Shown here piece after piece: positions 1 to 11,220 of a stretch of 64,000 bases of DNA. The position numbers and the translations under genes were made by a program. Source of the stretch: Arion vulgaris (taxonomy: Eukaryota > Mollusca > Gastropoda > Stylommatophora > Arionidae); the NCBI GenBank assembly GCA_020796225.1, contig CM036765.1:6234805-6298804 (forward strand). Direction: 5' to 3'. Every line of letters begins with the position of its first letter. Within the stretch, counting starts at the first letter, position 1. Under the pieces are notes generated by a model. The model was not told the DNA's origin. It worked only from the letters and a program-made list of their open reading frames with translations, and ran no database searches.

Positions 1-259
1 TAACGAACATGAAATGGAAAGAATTCTGGAGATGTGATTAAATCTGAGTAATGACTGGTCAACCAATAATAACAACTGTTTATTACGCTCTGAAGGTTTC
101 AACGAAGAAGATAAAAGGTATTCTCGATATCGGTTGCGCAAGTTATGCATACCGATAGGTGCGTCAAGACGGGGAAAAACCATGAGAAAACCCCCAGTAG
201 ATATATCAATCAACACGGAACTGGAGTTATTAGTCTGAACACACTAAAATACATGTTTG
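1..259 (+). mobile_element. RNase H-type LINE 3' region, left part
   Basis: Matches 2745-2960 read on the other strand (both contain GTTGCGCAA and CATACCGATAGGTGCG). It continues at 628-705 after a nested insertion. The end (GGAGGAGATCGGAGCAATTATGGA, shown in parts: GGAGGAGATCGGAG then CAATTATGGA) resembles the C terminus of the RNase H LINE family at 260-627. Confidence 0.55.
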
Positions 260-627
260 ATACGTGCCAGGGCATGCAGGTGTAAGGGGAATGAACGTGC
301 GGATAGGCTTGCAGGTATGGCTGCTGTCCAAAGCGGACGAGCAATGGACCAGGCTGATATTATAAATTCCTTAAGGGAGAGAGAGGGTGTACATGATTCA
401 CGTAATAGCGGTGAATCCACAACACTAACCAGACTGTAAGAACTCAAAGTTAAGTGTGGTGTATCTCGACAAGAACGCTATGCTGGCAGACAAAGAAGAA
501 TTGTAAACCAACAAAGAACCGGTGTCGTTAGTCGCCACACGCTGATGGACATACTGAGGGAGAGATCGGAGCACTTATGGACTAATTTGTTCGACGTGCA
601 GTGATGGTGATCCGACGACTAAACTAA
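260..627 (+). mobile_element. 5'-truncated RNase H LINE insertion
   Basis: Encodes the end of an R1/I-like RNase H domain (KGNERADRLAGMAAVQSG) followed by a tail with GESTTLTRL, VSRHTLMDILRERSEHLW and FDVQ. It is bracketed by a 19-bp direct repeat, ACACTAAAATACATGTTTG, at 241-259 and 628-646. This is the mark of target-primed insertion into the older LINE. An internal stop shows it is dead. Confidence 0.8.
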
Positions 628-705
628 ACACTAAAATACATGTTTGGGAGGAGATCGGAGCAATTATGGACTTGCGATGTGCGATGATCATCAAATGAAC
701 AATGA
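628..705 (+). mobile_element. RNase H-type LINE 3' region, right part
   Basis: Continuation of the copy at 1-259 beyond the insertion. It starts with the duplicated target and ends near CGATGTGCGATGATCATCAAATGAACAA (CGATGTGCGATGATC, then ATCAAATGAACAA), matching the end of the inverted copy near 2745. Confidence 0.55.
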
Positions 706-779
706 ACAACTGTTATAAGAAGGATATGATAAAGGTGTGCTGGTAAAGGTGTGCTGGACACACCTTGTGAATAAATGTT

Positions 780-965
780 GAAAGAATACCAGAACAGGCA
801 TTGACGTGGGAGACAACAAGTTCAAGAATGAGAGGATGCCACAGGGAAACCTTGAAATTAACTTTGCTGCGAGAAGCAAGACATATCGACTCAATTTCGT
901 GGAACAGATTGAGAGAGTTGCACAGGACAGATCGGTATGGATAAATTACTTACAGCTATTTGCTG
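780..965 (+). mobile_element. RTE-d LINE 3' end
   Basis: Reads NLEINFAARSKTYRLNFVEQ and RVAQDRSVWINYLQ, the C terminus of an RTE-like polyprotein also seen at 18720-18880, 31405-31600 and 51190-51350. Confidence 0.65.
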
Positions 966-1015
966 ATGAGTATTCTCCGTACCTGAAACTTAATTTTACA
1001 CATTGGCAATTGTTC

Positions 1016-1118
1016 AATCTCCTCCGACCACAGAATGAGCAGTCTTCAAGAGCAGTTTGAGTTCTGTCTCCTCCGACCACAGAATGAGCAGCCTTCAAGA
1101 GCAGTTTTAGTTCTGTCT
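1016..1118. repeat. Two-copy 50-bp tandem duplication
   Basis: CTCCTCCGACCACAGAATGA followed by GCAG(T/C)CTTCAAGAGCAG and TTCTGTCTC occurs twice in direct succession with few differences. Confidence 0.8.
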
Positions 1119-1199
1119 CGTTTTCTGTATGTTTTTTTTAAAAACAGAATGGTGTCGACGACCCAAGATAACCCCTCTCAATCGCCTTTCACAGCCTAC

Positions 1200-1560
1200 G
1201 AGAAAAGACAGTGACTTTAGTTCCTCGCTACCCCTATAATTCATCATCATCATAAAGTAGCTTGTCCCTTTCGGAACTTAGCTCCCATGACAGCAGTCCT
1301 GAAACACTCTCTGTTCTGTGCAAGATGACCAGCGTCAGCAGCAGTCATTCTCAGATCGTCAATGACATATTGCACTCATCGTCTTCTAGGTCTTCCTATC
1401 ATTCTTTTTCCAGGCACCATTCTCTCCAAAAATTATCTCCTCTAGGCACTCATGTCGTTTGATGTGTCCGAAATATATAATTTTCCTTGTTTTTATGTTC
1501 TTTACTAGCCAACTCTCTTAACTATCTTTAATATCAAGCTGTTGCAGGGCAGAGGCAATT
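1200..1560 (-). mobile_element. RTE-a-like LINE 3' end
   Basis: Read on the minus strand, this encodes a degenerate C terminus with AADAGHLA-like and FRTAVMGAKF-like motifs. It is followed by a (GAT)n tail, seen here as ATCATCATCAT near 1242-1253. Confidence 0.55.
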
Positions 1561-1574
1561 GTTGCCCGATAACT

Positions 1575-1735
1575 ACGTCATCACCATCATCATCATAAGG
1601 TGCCGTGTTGGCTGGAGTAGGCCATCATGGATCTCCACAAATCTCTGTCTTTGGTGTCTGCTATCATCTCAGATGTTGACGCTCTACCGTGCCGATAACT
1701 ACACATTATCTAAGTAAACAAAAGATGCTCAAAAT
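1575..1735 (-). mobile_element. RTE-e LINE 3' end
   Basis: The tail CATCATCATCATAAGG is followed by the antisense of DLWRSMMAYSSQ, the C terminus shared with 3240-3760 and 37615-38270. Confidence 0.6.
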
Positions 1736-2470
1736 AACATTTATAAACTACTTTCAATTCTTCTTCTTCTGCGTTCTCACTAGATTGGGATTTCAGATTC
1801 TCTAATAAAGGCAGCCATCTGCCTCAGATTATCAGCCACGCCATATAGTTTGTCTTGGACGCTGGTGTAAGTGGGCCACCTCTTTCTTCTCAAGTCTGCA
1901 TACTGGGGCAGTTCTGTAGGATATAATTCCTATGATTTATGATTCCCCGTTTGTGCCGACCTCTTCCAGCAGTACAGTAAGTTTTAGCCACCCTTGTGAT
2001 GGTAGGTCTGACATTCTTACTGCGTGGCTAAATCTCCGAGACAGATTGGCGACCGTTGAATCCGTTATCCCATTCCTCATTGTGAGGAGTTATTGCACCA
2101 TGTTATGCGCCTTACGTCTTGATGCATCCGTTTTCTGCAAGCATTTGTTTCGGGTTAGCATTTCCTATTTTCAATTCTAAACACAACAGTATACAATAAT
2201 AAACATACACTCGTTTCTGTAAATATTTCCCCCAAAATAAGAATATTAAATATCTTTATAACTGTCCCTTAAGATGCTTATATGTGCCATTAGCTGTAAA
2301 CAATATTAACGTTATATCGATATACATTTTACAGCATGCAAGAATTTGCACAAAGTGATCTTATAACGACAAGGTAAACATAGGACATGATATTTCATAA
2401 AGGAATATTTGGAGTTCTCTGACAATTATTACATCTTTTTTCTGGTCCCAATTCATTCATTTCTTGAGTT
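1736..2470. other. Unassigned AT-rich stretch with degenerate repeat
   Basis: 1760-2160 looks like an antisense retroelement remnant (QTIWRG-like and QMAAFIRESEIPI on the minus strand), but I cannot place it. 2190-2470 shows nothing recognisable. Confidence 0.35.
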
Positions 2471-2600
2471 TCCATTCAGAAACGTTTCTCCCATGACAGT
2501 TCTTCTGAATACGTCTCTGTATACTCCCATGACAGTTCTTCTCAACAGATCGCTGTCATATGCAAGGTGTTCCTCATCTAATGCACGCATTAATGATAAT
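2471..2600 (-). mobile_element. LINE C-terminal scrap with internal duplication
   Basis: The minus strand reads EHLAYDSDLLRRTVMG, then DVFRRTVMGETFL. The RRTVMG segment is duplicated. It resembles the RTE-a terminus, GHLAYERE...RRTVV. Confidence 0.5.
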
Positions 2601-2744
2601 AATATTTTCCATTTTGTTGTAACATTTCTTCATCCTATTGTTACATTTCTAATGTATTTGTATTTATGTTTCTCCTTAAATTCCATTTATTATTGCATGT
2701 TTTTTTAAATTGATAACGACTTTTTTTAACGGCATTGTTCATTG

Positions 2745-2960
2745 GAGGATCATCTTCATCGCACATCGGACATGTCCACAATTGTTCCAATCTCCTCCCA
2801 AGCATGTATCTCAGTGTGTTTATTCTAACAACTTCCAGTCTGCGTTGATCTCGTATCTACTGGGTTTTCTTTGCGGTTTTCCGTCTTACCGCACCTATCG
2901 GTATGCACAATTTGCGCAACCGAGATTGCGCAACCTTTATCTTCGTCGTTGAAATCTTGT
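2745..2960 (-). mobile_element. RNase H-type LINE 3' region
   Basis: Inverted copy of 1-259 plus 628-705. The minus strand ends TLRYMLGRRLEQLWTCPMCD-like, recalling the C terminus of RNase H LINE polyproteins. Confidence 0.55.
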
Positions 2961-3239
2961 CGTTGCATAATCATAAAAATTTGAATTCTGCATTTTAATT
3001 CATCTTATGCCCATTTTATACGATCCATTTTTCATCAATTTTCTATTTCTTGTATATAATCATTTGAATATTGACCATCTATTACAGAAATATATATCAA
3101 TTGTCTATGTCAAAGTGAAAATAGAGTATGTATATATATGTGGGGATGGGGGCTGACGTTGGCGAACTGTTATAATTGGGAGGAGGGCGTTACAAAGTTT
3201 GTGTCGTGCGCCGAATAAGTTGTGGGAATCTAGATTCTA

Positions 3240-3760
3240 GATGAATAATAACAATCTCATCATCATCAGGTGTATTACCGACTGGAGTAGGCGATCATGG
3301 ATCTCCACAGATTATCTTTGGTGTTTGCTATCAACTCAGATGTTGGACGTTCTACTGTACATGAAGCCATGGCTATCCAAAATTGTCTCTCTGTGTCTTT
3401 CTCTGTCTCGCCTACCCTCGATTTTACCAGTTGTTACAATGTGTTCTAAACCTTCCCTCCTCATCACATGCTCGAAAAATGATGACTGCCTCTTTCTTAT
3501 ATTGATAATACATTTTCTCTGTGTCTTGGTCTCATTCAACACCACAACATAAGTGATTTTAGCAGTCCATGGGATTCTCATCATTCTTCTGTAAAACAAT
3601 ATCTCTGTGGTCTCTAGAGATCTATCGATCTATTTGTCCATGACTCAAATCCGTATGTCAGTATTGATTCTATGTAGCACTGAATAACTCGCATTCTGAC
3701 CTCAACTGACATGGACATGTTGCATAATGATAGACCTACCCAAAAAATGTTGTTCCAAAA
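3240..3760 (-). mobile_element. RTE-e LINE 3' region
   Basis: The minus frame 3336-3599 carries YRRMMRIPWTAK, RKRQSSFFEHVMRREGLE and TTGKIEGRRDRERHRE. These are the post-RT zinc-less tail typical of RTE/BovB-like polyproteins. It ends in a GATGATGAG tail at about 3255. Confidence 0.75.
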
Positions 3761-4600
3761 TTCGTGATCACACTAAGGTTTAATGTGTACGAAATCGAAC
3801 ATGATGTATAAAAGTAATGTTTTGCATGCAGTCTTATATACCTCACGACATTACGAATTCATGTTTAACTAATTGGTAGGTAGCTTAGTTGATGAAATAA
3901 ACGTTTTTTGTTATATAAATTTGCATAATCACAACAAAATGGTAACCACAATTTAGAATTTACATTAATACACAAAATAGTGGTGAATGTTTGCAAAGGC
4001 GTATCCCTATTTACATATTATAAAAAGAAAGATGACATTGTGAACAAATAACCGTGGTATTCGTAGGATCTTTCTGTAGCATTTTGTTTCGAAGGATTGG
4101 ATTTTGTTCTTGTTTTTTGGTAATATATAAATGTTGTGTACATACGCCAATGATAATCGTTAGGATACATTGTGAACTGATTAATTACACGGGATTCCCG
4201 ATTTTGACTCGCACTGAATTGCATGTGAAACAAGGAAATGCTTAGTTATAGACAAACTTGACAATCGTAGTGTAAAACTTCCACAAGTATACCAAATCAA
4301 CATCGCTGTAATTTTAATAATAACATATAATACAAATCTTACAGAACTAAAGGTTTGGGTGGGCAAAAATACTTTTGGAAGGTCGCCACTGTTGCCTATA
4401 TAAAAATGTAAAAAATCAATAATTTCTACCAAGTGGGTGATTTTATATCGGTTGGTAAAGATGATCACAAATTTTGGAACGAACAATGATAACAGTTTAC
4501 TGTACCATTTTTTGGAGTCTTTGAAAAGCACATTTCTCTTGACGTAGTCTCGCCGGAATGTCAATTTCAATGCACAGCAACTTTATAAACGTCGTGTATA
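3745..4600. other. Dispersed repeat plus small LINE scrap
   Basis: 3750-3870 matches 47470-47580 (both have ACACTAAGGTTTAAT, GCAGTCTTATAT and TTACGAATTCAT), so it is a dispersed repeat of unknown type. 4053-4125 is an antisense RTE-a scrap matching 12717-12790 (GTATTCGTAGGATCTTTCTG). Nothing else is recognised. Confidence 0.5.
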
Positions 4601-4900
4601 TAGTTAAAGTAAACTACACATAAATATGGTCTTCCAGTATGGTCTTCTCAGTACTACGTGCCTTTTTATATGTCCAAAATATCTCAATTTTCTTTTTCTT
4701 ATTTGTAGTATCAGCCAGTTTTCTTTGATTTTGAGTTCTTTCTGGATAGATCTATTTGTTCTCTTCTCTGTCCATGATAAACTGAGGACTCTTCTATAAC
4801 ACTCGTATTCAAAAGCACATATATGATTTTCCACTGGCCTATTAAATGTCCATGCTTCACACCCATATTACTACAGTATTAAAAAATAAAATAATTCTGT
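4600..4900 (-). mobile_element. RTE-a LINE C-terminal region
   Basis: The minus frame reads CAFEYECYRRVLSLSWTEKR, then SIQKELKIKENWL and RKRKLRYFGHIKR. The RVLSLSWTEKRTNR piece is the single-copy version of the unit amplified at 55420-55960. Confidence 0.78.
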
Positions 4901-4954
4901 AACTGCGCCATGTTGCTGTAACTGTGCCATATTTTGCGGGCATGAGTACTTAGT

Positions 4955-5240
4955 ACATCCTCCAACCCCCAGCCTGGATGACCAGAAGGCCACAGTAAAT
5001 CGAGAAGAGATTAAGGAGTTTTAACAGCCCCAGAAAGAGGTGAGTCTGGCCGAAAGGATTAGAGCGATAGCTTCCATGTGGGAGACATGGGTTTAATCCA
5101 CGGTAAAGCCAAGGATCTTGTCCGTGTCGTGGACCTTTAAGAAAAGTCCTAAACTGAATAGTTTCACTAGCCACGTGGGCATTAAATTCATCAGACTGAT
5201 GTCCTCTTGTTCTAGACCACTTCAAAATCGATATTACAAA
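4955..5240 (+). mobile_element. tRNA-derived SINE (SINE-H)
   Basis: Contains TGGCCGAAAGGATTAGAGCG (A-box-like) and GGGTTTAATCC (B-box-like), spaced as in a tRNA head. The head recurs at 44530-44610. Confidence 0.6.
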
Positions 5241-5264
5241 CAGTAACTACGGTTTATTAGAAAG

Positions 5265-6462
5265 TTCCCAGGTAAAACAACTGACCATGCCCAGGAACTA
5301 GCCATCCAGAAAACAACTGAGCCAATGCCCAGGTAAACAACTGAGCCAATCCCAGGTAAACAACTGAGCCAATGCCCAGGAAACAACTGAGCCAATGCCC
5401 AGGAACAACTGAGCCAATGCCCAGGTAACAACTGAGCAATGCCCAGGAAAACAACTGAGCCAATGCCCAGGGAAAACAACTGAGCCAATGCCCAGGGAAA
5501 ACAACTGAGCCAATGCCCAGGGAAAACAACTGAGCCAATGCCCAGGTAAAACAACTGAGCCAATGCCCAGGGAAAACAACTGAGCCAATGCCCAGGAAAA
5601 ACAACTGAGCCAATGCCCAGGGTAAACAACTGAGCCAATGCCCAGGGAAAACAACTGAGCCAATGCCCAGGTAAAACAACTGAGCCAATGCCCAGGGAAA
5701 ACAACTGAGCCAATGCCCAGGAAAACAACTGAGCCAATGCCCAGGAAAACACCTGAGCCAATGCCCAGGTAAAACAACTGAGCCAATGCCCAGGTAAAAC
5801 AACTGAGCGAATGCCTCAGGAAAACAACTGAGCCAATTCCCAGGGAAAACAACTGAGCCAATGCCCAGGGAAAACACCTGAGCCAATGCCCAGGGAAAAC
5901 AACTGAGCCATTGCTCAGGTAAAACAACTGAGCCAATGCCAGGAAAACAACTGAGCCAATGTCCAGGGAAAACAACTGAGCCAATGCCCAGGGAAAACAA
6001 CTGAGCCAAAGCCCAGGGAAAACAACTGAGCCAATGCCCAGGTAAAACAACTGAGCCAATGCCCAGGTAAACAACTGAGCCAATGCCGTAACAATGAGCG
6101 AATGCCTAGGAAAACAACTGAGCCAATTCCAGGAAACAACTGAGCCAATGCCCAGGAACACCTGAGCCAATGCCCAGGAAAAACTGAGCCATTGCTCAGG
6201 TAAAACAACTGAGCCAATGCGGAAACACCTGAGCCAATGCCAGGAAAAAACTGAGCCATTGCTCAGGTAAAACAACTGAGCCAATGCCCAGGAAAACACC
6301 TGAGCCAATGCAGGAAAACTGAGCCATTGCTCAGGTAAACAACTGAGCCAATGCCCAGGAAACAACTGAGCCAATGTCCAGGAAAACAACAGCCAATGCC
6401 CAGGAAACAACTGAGCCAATGCCCAGGAAAACAACTGAGGCAATGCCCAGGAAACAACTGTG
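5265..6462. repeat. 24-bp minisatellite, about 50 copies
   Basis: The unit is built on GAGCCAATGCCCAGG plus an A-rich spacer AAAACAACT. The left two thirds is homogeneous. The right end (from about 6090) has many 1-4 base deletions and variant units with CATTGCTCAGG. The 24-bp (8-codon) length keeps long minus-strand frames open, giving a spurious repeat peptide of GHWLSCFP/WALAQLFS type. Confidence 0.97.
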
Positions 6463-6786
6463 GCAATGAATATGATGAATAAATGAAGTGAAGACTATTA
6501 GGACTGGGAAAGAAAACTACCAATCTAGAGATTCGAACCATAAACCCTTATTTCTTACTGTATCAATTGCCTAGCCCTACAGCCGAGCGTCTTTAAGAGC
6601 ACGGCTAGTTAGCTCTTCAAAGAGCTTCACCATTTACTCTGAAATCTCACCTGTGACCTGTCCAGCTTGGCCTACACTGTCAAGAAATATGTTCCTGTTG
6701 GCATGGCTCTCCCGACCAATGTGGTTCACAAAATCCTCACTGCCAACAACTACAAGCTAATATCTTCATGGAGACGATTGCATTGC
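6463..6786 (-). mobile_element. tRNA-like SINE head and unassigned flank
   Basis: 6525-6605 on the minus strand carries a tRNA-like A box around CTAGGC and a B box GGTTCGAATCT, related to the head at 35058-35112. The remainder to 6786 shows nothing clear. Confidence 0.45.
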
Positions 6787-6885
6787 TGAAGACACTGTCT
6801 GGGCAACACTGTCTGGGAAACACTGTCTGGGGGACACTGTCTGGGGGACACTGTCTGGGAAACACTGTCTGGGGGACACTTCCCG
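6787..6885. repeat. 15-bp minisatellite
   Basis: About six units of CACTGTCTGGG plus GAAA or GGGA. Confidence 0.92.
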
Positions 6886-7090
6886 GGAGATACTCGACAA
6901 GGACTTTATTGGAACCAGAAAGAGAATCGGAAAAAAGGAGAAACCGCAATTAAACATTATGACTGCGTTTTCATGAAACTAAAAATGATAGATTATCCTG
7001 GGAAGCTATAAATAAAACGGCAAGAGACCGAAGAAAGTGGAAGACTACTGTTGGATCCCTATGCTCCAAGAAAGAGCAAAGCAAAATAAA
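6886..7090 (+). mobile_element. LINE C-terminal scrap
   Basis: Reads TRTLLEPERESEKRRN, then AINKTARDRRKWK, a degraded polyprotein C terminus also visible at 39985-40260. Confidence 0.5.
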
Positions 7091-7171
7091 CAAGCATTAC
7101 AATAATATACATATAATTGTTCGGTCATTTTTTCAACTTAATTAATAGTTAAATAATTAATTGTTTTTTCA

Positions 7172-7511
7172 TTGATCCTGCATTGGCCAATAACAGCAAC
7201 TAATGAGCGAAAAATCATAACGACGGAGATGAGGTGTCTTAGAAGAGCTGCAGTAGTGTCAATAAGAGACAAAATTAGAAATGAAGAAATCAGAAGACTG
7301 GATGTAAAACCAGTCATGCAATTCATAAAAGAACAACATATTAAATGGTTTGGACACCTGTCAAGAATTCCCTGGTTTCGTCTACCACAGAGAGCCACAC
7401 CGAAAAAAGTATAATGAGTACAAAGCAAGAGGAAGACCACGCAAAAGATGGAACGACGGCATAAAGAACAGCCTTTAAAAAATAAATAACAGCTTACAAA
7501 GTGCATTAGAA
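7172..7511 (+). mobile_element. RTE-c LINE C-terminal region, left part
   Basis: Reads ERKIITTEMRCLRRAAVVS, EEIRRLDVKPVMQFIKEQ, IKWFGHLSRIPW and, after a one-base shift, ARGRPRKRWNDGIKNSL. It is interrupted at 7511 by a hAT element and resumes at 7790. Confidence 0.82.
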
Positions 7512-7789
7512 CATCGGTTCCCAAACTTTGCATTGCTGCTGACCCCCCACAAGGTTCTGTATATGAAAATGAACAGGAATGAATTATCTGTGTATTACAA
7601 TAGAAAGCAATGTCTGCAATTTAACATTTTAATAAACAACAAAAAACACATTAGGCCTATAATTAGGATTAAATTTTATTTTTCTGTTTGAAATGTCAAA
7701 GATCATAATATTTCTTCAAGCGCTTGAGACCCCGTGTGAGTACCTCGCGGACTCCTGGGGGTTGTGAGACACCTGTTTGGAAAACGCTG
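7512..7789 (-). mobile_element. hAT MITE with 8-bp target duplication
   Basis: The termini are CATCGGTTCCCAAACTTTG and GTTTGGAAAACGCTG, flanked by CATTAGAA at 7504-7511 and 7790-7797. The internal sequence (TTTGAAATGTCAAAGATCAT, CTTCAAGCGCTTGAG) matches 11969-12335 and 58443-59675 inverted. No transposase coding is present. Confidence 0.93.
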
Positions 7790-7830
7790 CATTAGAACAA
7801 ACACACACAAGATCACTAAATTCCCCTCCT
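7790..7830 (+). mobile_element. RTE-c LINE, continuation after hAT
   Basis: CATTAGAACAAACACACACA continues the LINE frame (ALEQTHTRSL), matching SLEQAHTRSL of the copy at 25954-26205. Confidence 0.8.
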
Positions 7831-7854
7831 CCTCCCCAACACCTCTATTAGTTT

Positions 7855-8069
7855 TCCTTTGATCCAGAAGGACTTGAGCTTTCAACTCTTGACTCGGGCC
7901 ATGGACATCGTAATCCATCGGTTCGGTGCCACGAACACGTAAATGTGGAAAACCTGTGGCTTTTCTGCCAGCCCGTGACTTTTTGCCAGCCCGCGGAATT
8001 GAACCGAACTCACAGGGGGCTTGTAACCCGCCGTTCAACGCGCTACGAACACGCTGGACAAGCGGGCCA
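7855..8069 (-). mobile_element. tRNA-derived SINE-C
   Basis: One of four copies (others near 11221, 22915 and 32955). The minus strand gives an A-box-like TAGCGCGTTGAACGG and a B-box-like GGTTCAATTCCGCGGG. The far end is GATCCAGAAG. Confidence 0.75.
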
Positions 8070-8614
8070 ACATTTCTATAAAGAAGTAAATAAGGGAAGA
8101 AAAAAAGATCCTGCAATGTTTAGTCCCATGCTCTTAGAAGTAACTCTATTTTAAGTGGTATCATCTTGTGACTGCAAGTTGTTATTTGGTTGTTATGTAC
8201 AGTGTGTTTTATCTCTTATCTCTCTAGTCTGTGACGCCCCTGACGTTTAGGACAGCAACAAACGCACATCATTTCTCTACACCCTTGGTGGTTCTCTATA
8301 TTGTGTTCCAGCTATGATTAATTTCTTTCAGTTTTGTTCTACTGTTTATCTCCAGTCTTTTTGAATCTTACACGTTTTCGTTTACCCCCTGGTGTTCATC
8401 TCAGTGCAGTTTTCATGATATAGTTTAGTTTTATTTACGTCTTATATATCCGATCAATATCCACTGTCTTTTTAATGATGATGTTTCATATTTTCTTGCT
8501 GATTCTGTGTTAGCAGTTTTTTTTTAAAGAGATATTATTTGACCAGAAGACTAGCAACGTCTTTCGCATACAAGTTTTTAGGAACTGTCTACATAGCAAT
8601 TCAATTATATAAGG
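8070..8614. other. No recognised feature
   Basis: AT-rich sequence. There are no convincing coding frames, repeats or RNA motifs. Confidence 0.5.
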
Positions 8615-8795
8615 AGGCATACCGGCAAAGAGAAGAAAGGAAGACCACGGAGAAGACGAATTCAAGATATAACTGATGGTTTGAACATGACGGCTGCAGA
8701 GGCAGGACATCTTGCCTATGAGAGAAATTCCGGAGGACTGTTGTGGTGGCAAAGTTCTGCTCAGGACAAGCTATATGATGATGATGAGTGGACAA
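8615..8795 (+). mobile_element. RTE-a LINE 3' end with GAT tail
   Basis: Encodes GLNMTAAEAGHLAYERN and VVAKFCSGQAI and ends in ATGATGATGA. It is nearly the same as 26640-26820 and 56070-56210. Confidence 0.8.
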
Positions 8796-9537
8796 TAGTT
8801 ACCTCTAATTAAAATAGCATGAGAACCACAATTTCACACTTCCTATATTTATCTTATCTAAAACGTCACACTACATGCCATCACAGTTTTTGGCTACCAT
8901 CAACTTCCTTACTATGTGGCACCTCGCTAACAAAGAGTTAAATACTTGGAATTGTTAAAGACACCATAGTTTATCCATGACGTGTTTTCCTTATAGAGGA
9001 GAGGTTTGTTCTGATTTTTATCATATAACTGCCTGCCAGTTGAACGTTGCCTCCTTTTAGTGTCAATTAGTGACTTTCATTCTGGTTGTAGATGCACGCG
9101 CCTCCTTGTACATCAAAGCGCGCGCAGTGTGAGTGCGTGTCATGTGCTGGGGTGGTATTTACAATTAGTTTTTTAGTGGTTCTGTTGATCTTGAGGTCTG
9201 AGAACGTACAACAAGAAAATGGTCATATTAGCGGGTGCCTAATCGCAGCCGACATTTATTTTCAAACGTTTTAATTGGTATGCTACAGTTGGAGCATGCA
9301 ATCACACCTGGCTTCCGTATAGGATGTCTGCACCAAAGTATTTAGTCACATTTTAATCTAGCTTTCGTTACAAATTATTTTACCGGAAAGCCCTCCTGAT
9401 GATGCTCAAAACAATCATCGTGTGCCGTTTGTTGACATTTAATATACTCATACCAACGACATGGTTTAAAGCATAGACATTAGAAAACAAATTTTATTAG
9501 ATAGTATAGAGGCTAGGTGTACAATGTACCAGGTTCT
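8796..9537. other. No recognised feature
   Basis: Mixed AT-rich sequence. A 60-codon frame at 9092 has a hydrophobic stretch (VFTISFLVVLLIL) but no supporting context. Confidence 0.4.
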
Positions 9538-9632
9538 ATCTAACTATCTATCTATCTATCTATCTATCATCCATCCATCCATCCATCCATCCATCCATCC
9601 ATCCATCCATCTTCTATCTATCTATCTATCTA

Positions 9633-9690
<58 letters not shown>

Positions 9691-9730
9691 ATATCTATTT
9701 ATCTAACTAATCTATCTCTATCTCTCTCTC
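9538..9730. repeat. Tetranucleotide microsatellite (ATCT/ATCC)
   Basis: Blocks of CTAT and CCAT repeats, about 190 bp, ending in TCTCTCTC. Confidence 0.98.
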
Positions 9731-9919
9731 TCCAATAAGCTATATGCTCCTCCTCTGAAGTCATTCTCCAATCATTATCTACATTCTGAGTCCATCTTCA
9801 CTGTTTTGCAGGGATACGCCTCTTTTTGTAATGGTCTTTTCCAACGACCCGATATTTGTATATGTTCAAAATACATAATTTGTAAATGTTGATGAGCAGA
9901 AAAAAGCCTTCTCAGACTG

Positions 9920-10300
9920 CACAGTGTGTATCTTCTTCTTCTTTTGTCGCCACACTGTTACCGGGTTGTTGCCCAGTGTCATGGTTTTCTGTTCCATCAA
10001 GCTCTTTTCTAATGCTTGTGTGATCATTATTTTTGTATTTGACAGGATTCTGCTATACCATCTAACTATCTTTTTCGTAGTCTTCCTTACGCCTTCTTTC
10101 CTGATATTCTGCTGTAGAAGATTGTATATTGTGGAGTTTGGATGTATTCTTATTAAGTGGCCCAAAACCCTTTATTCTTTGTTTCTCAATGTAATTCAAG
10201 CAAGTTTCTGTGCCAACTTTCTTTCTTATACTGACAGTGTGTTTGTCAGACAGAAACACAGACTTCGGAGCATATCCTGCAGTCACGTCCATCATACGTT
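9920..10300 (-). mobile_element. RTE-b LINE C-terminal region
   Basis: The minus strand reads RKKVGTETCLNYIEKQRIKG, then a shifted RIHPNSTIYNLLQQNIRK and a tail ending in GAAGAAGAAG. Same family as 51359-52453. Confidence 0.8.
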
Positions 10301-10722
10301 GATTGATAGGATCATCATCAATGCACTTCAGTGAGTAACCATATGTGGTCCGATCTCTTTCTTACACAGGAAGATCTCAGCAGCAGTGCACGAACTCCGT
10401 AGCACCGGCGAGAGCACCCGATGTAATTTTGAATATGGTGAAAATATTTGTGTAGAAATTTTATTGTTATTTTTAATGGATTATTCCCGAGCAGCGACTT
10501 TCCAGCCTGTGCTTTTCGATTTTGAACTGCCAATGGTTCTTTTACGTGCTCAGATTGAACACGGGACCTACGTTTTATCGTCCGTCTCCGATAGGACTGG
10601 GAATTCAATATCACCTACAATGAGATCAGGATCTCTTGAAAAATATCCAGATCACTTCACGAGGGAGTGAACCTGGCACCTTTAGCACGAAAGACGAGCA
10701 CCTAGTCTCTACACCACAGAAG
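10300..10722 (-). mobile_element. SINE-A, near full length
   Basis: The minus-strand head (GTAGAGACTAGGTGCTCGTC, B-box-like GGTTCACTCC) runs to the tail, where GTGCATTGATGATGATCC lies before a short TCAA run. Related copies lie near 15980, 24681, 40418, 46800 and 60460. Confidence 0.85.
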
Positions 10723-10944
10723 GGAAATTCTCGAGAAACTCCAAATGACATGCAGCTTCATAGAGGCAACCCATCTCATGGTTTAGACGAGCATACGAAA
10801 CCGAACGCAAAGAAGAAGAGAAGAAGAAGAAATTGTTTCTAACATCTTCAAGTTTTCTGTGATTTTGATTTCTTCTTAATTGTTCTGTTTGTTCTCTTCT
10901 CTGTACTTGATATACAGAGGACTATTCTGCAAAACATATATTAA

Positions 10945-11175
10945 AAAGCGTGAAAAAGCGTAAACTTGCGTGGTTCGGGCATGTGATGAGACATGGCTCA
11001 CTCTCCAAGATTATCCTACAGAGAACAGTTGCGGGAGGAAGAAAAAAAGAAGGACATTGCAAATCCTCGTTCGACAACATCAAGAGCTGGTCAGAACAGA
11101 GTTTCTCCACACTTGCTCGAAGAGTGGAAGACAGAGACTCATGTCATGTTTTTGTGCTGATGTCCCCATAGTGAC
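10945..11175 (+). mobile_element. RTE-f LINE C-terminal region
   Basis: Reads KRKLAWFGHVMRHGSLSKII, TVAGGRKKEGH and NIKSWSEQSFSTLARRVEDR, a polyprotein tail widespread in invertebrate and fish LINEs. Confidence 0.78.
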
Positions 11176-11220
11176 ACCCCTATGACCCTAACGGGTTATG
11201 GGCTTTACTTATTTTTTTTT

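Noticed and set aside
5298..6443. 381-codon minus-strand frame with other overlapping frames
   Set aside because: Entirely a translation of the 24-bp array; reads as GHWLSCFP/ALAQLFS repeats with no start context or conserved domain.
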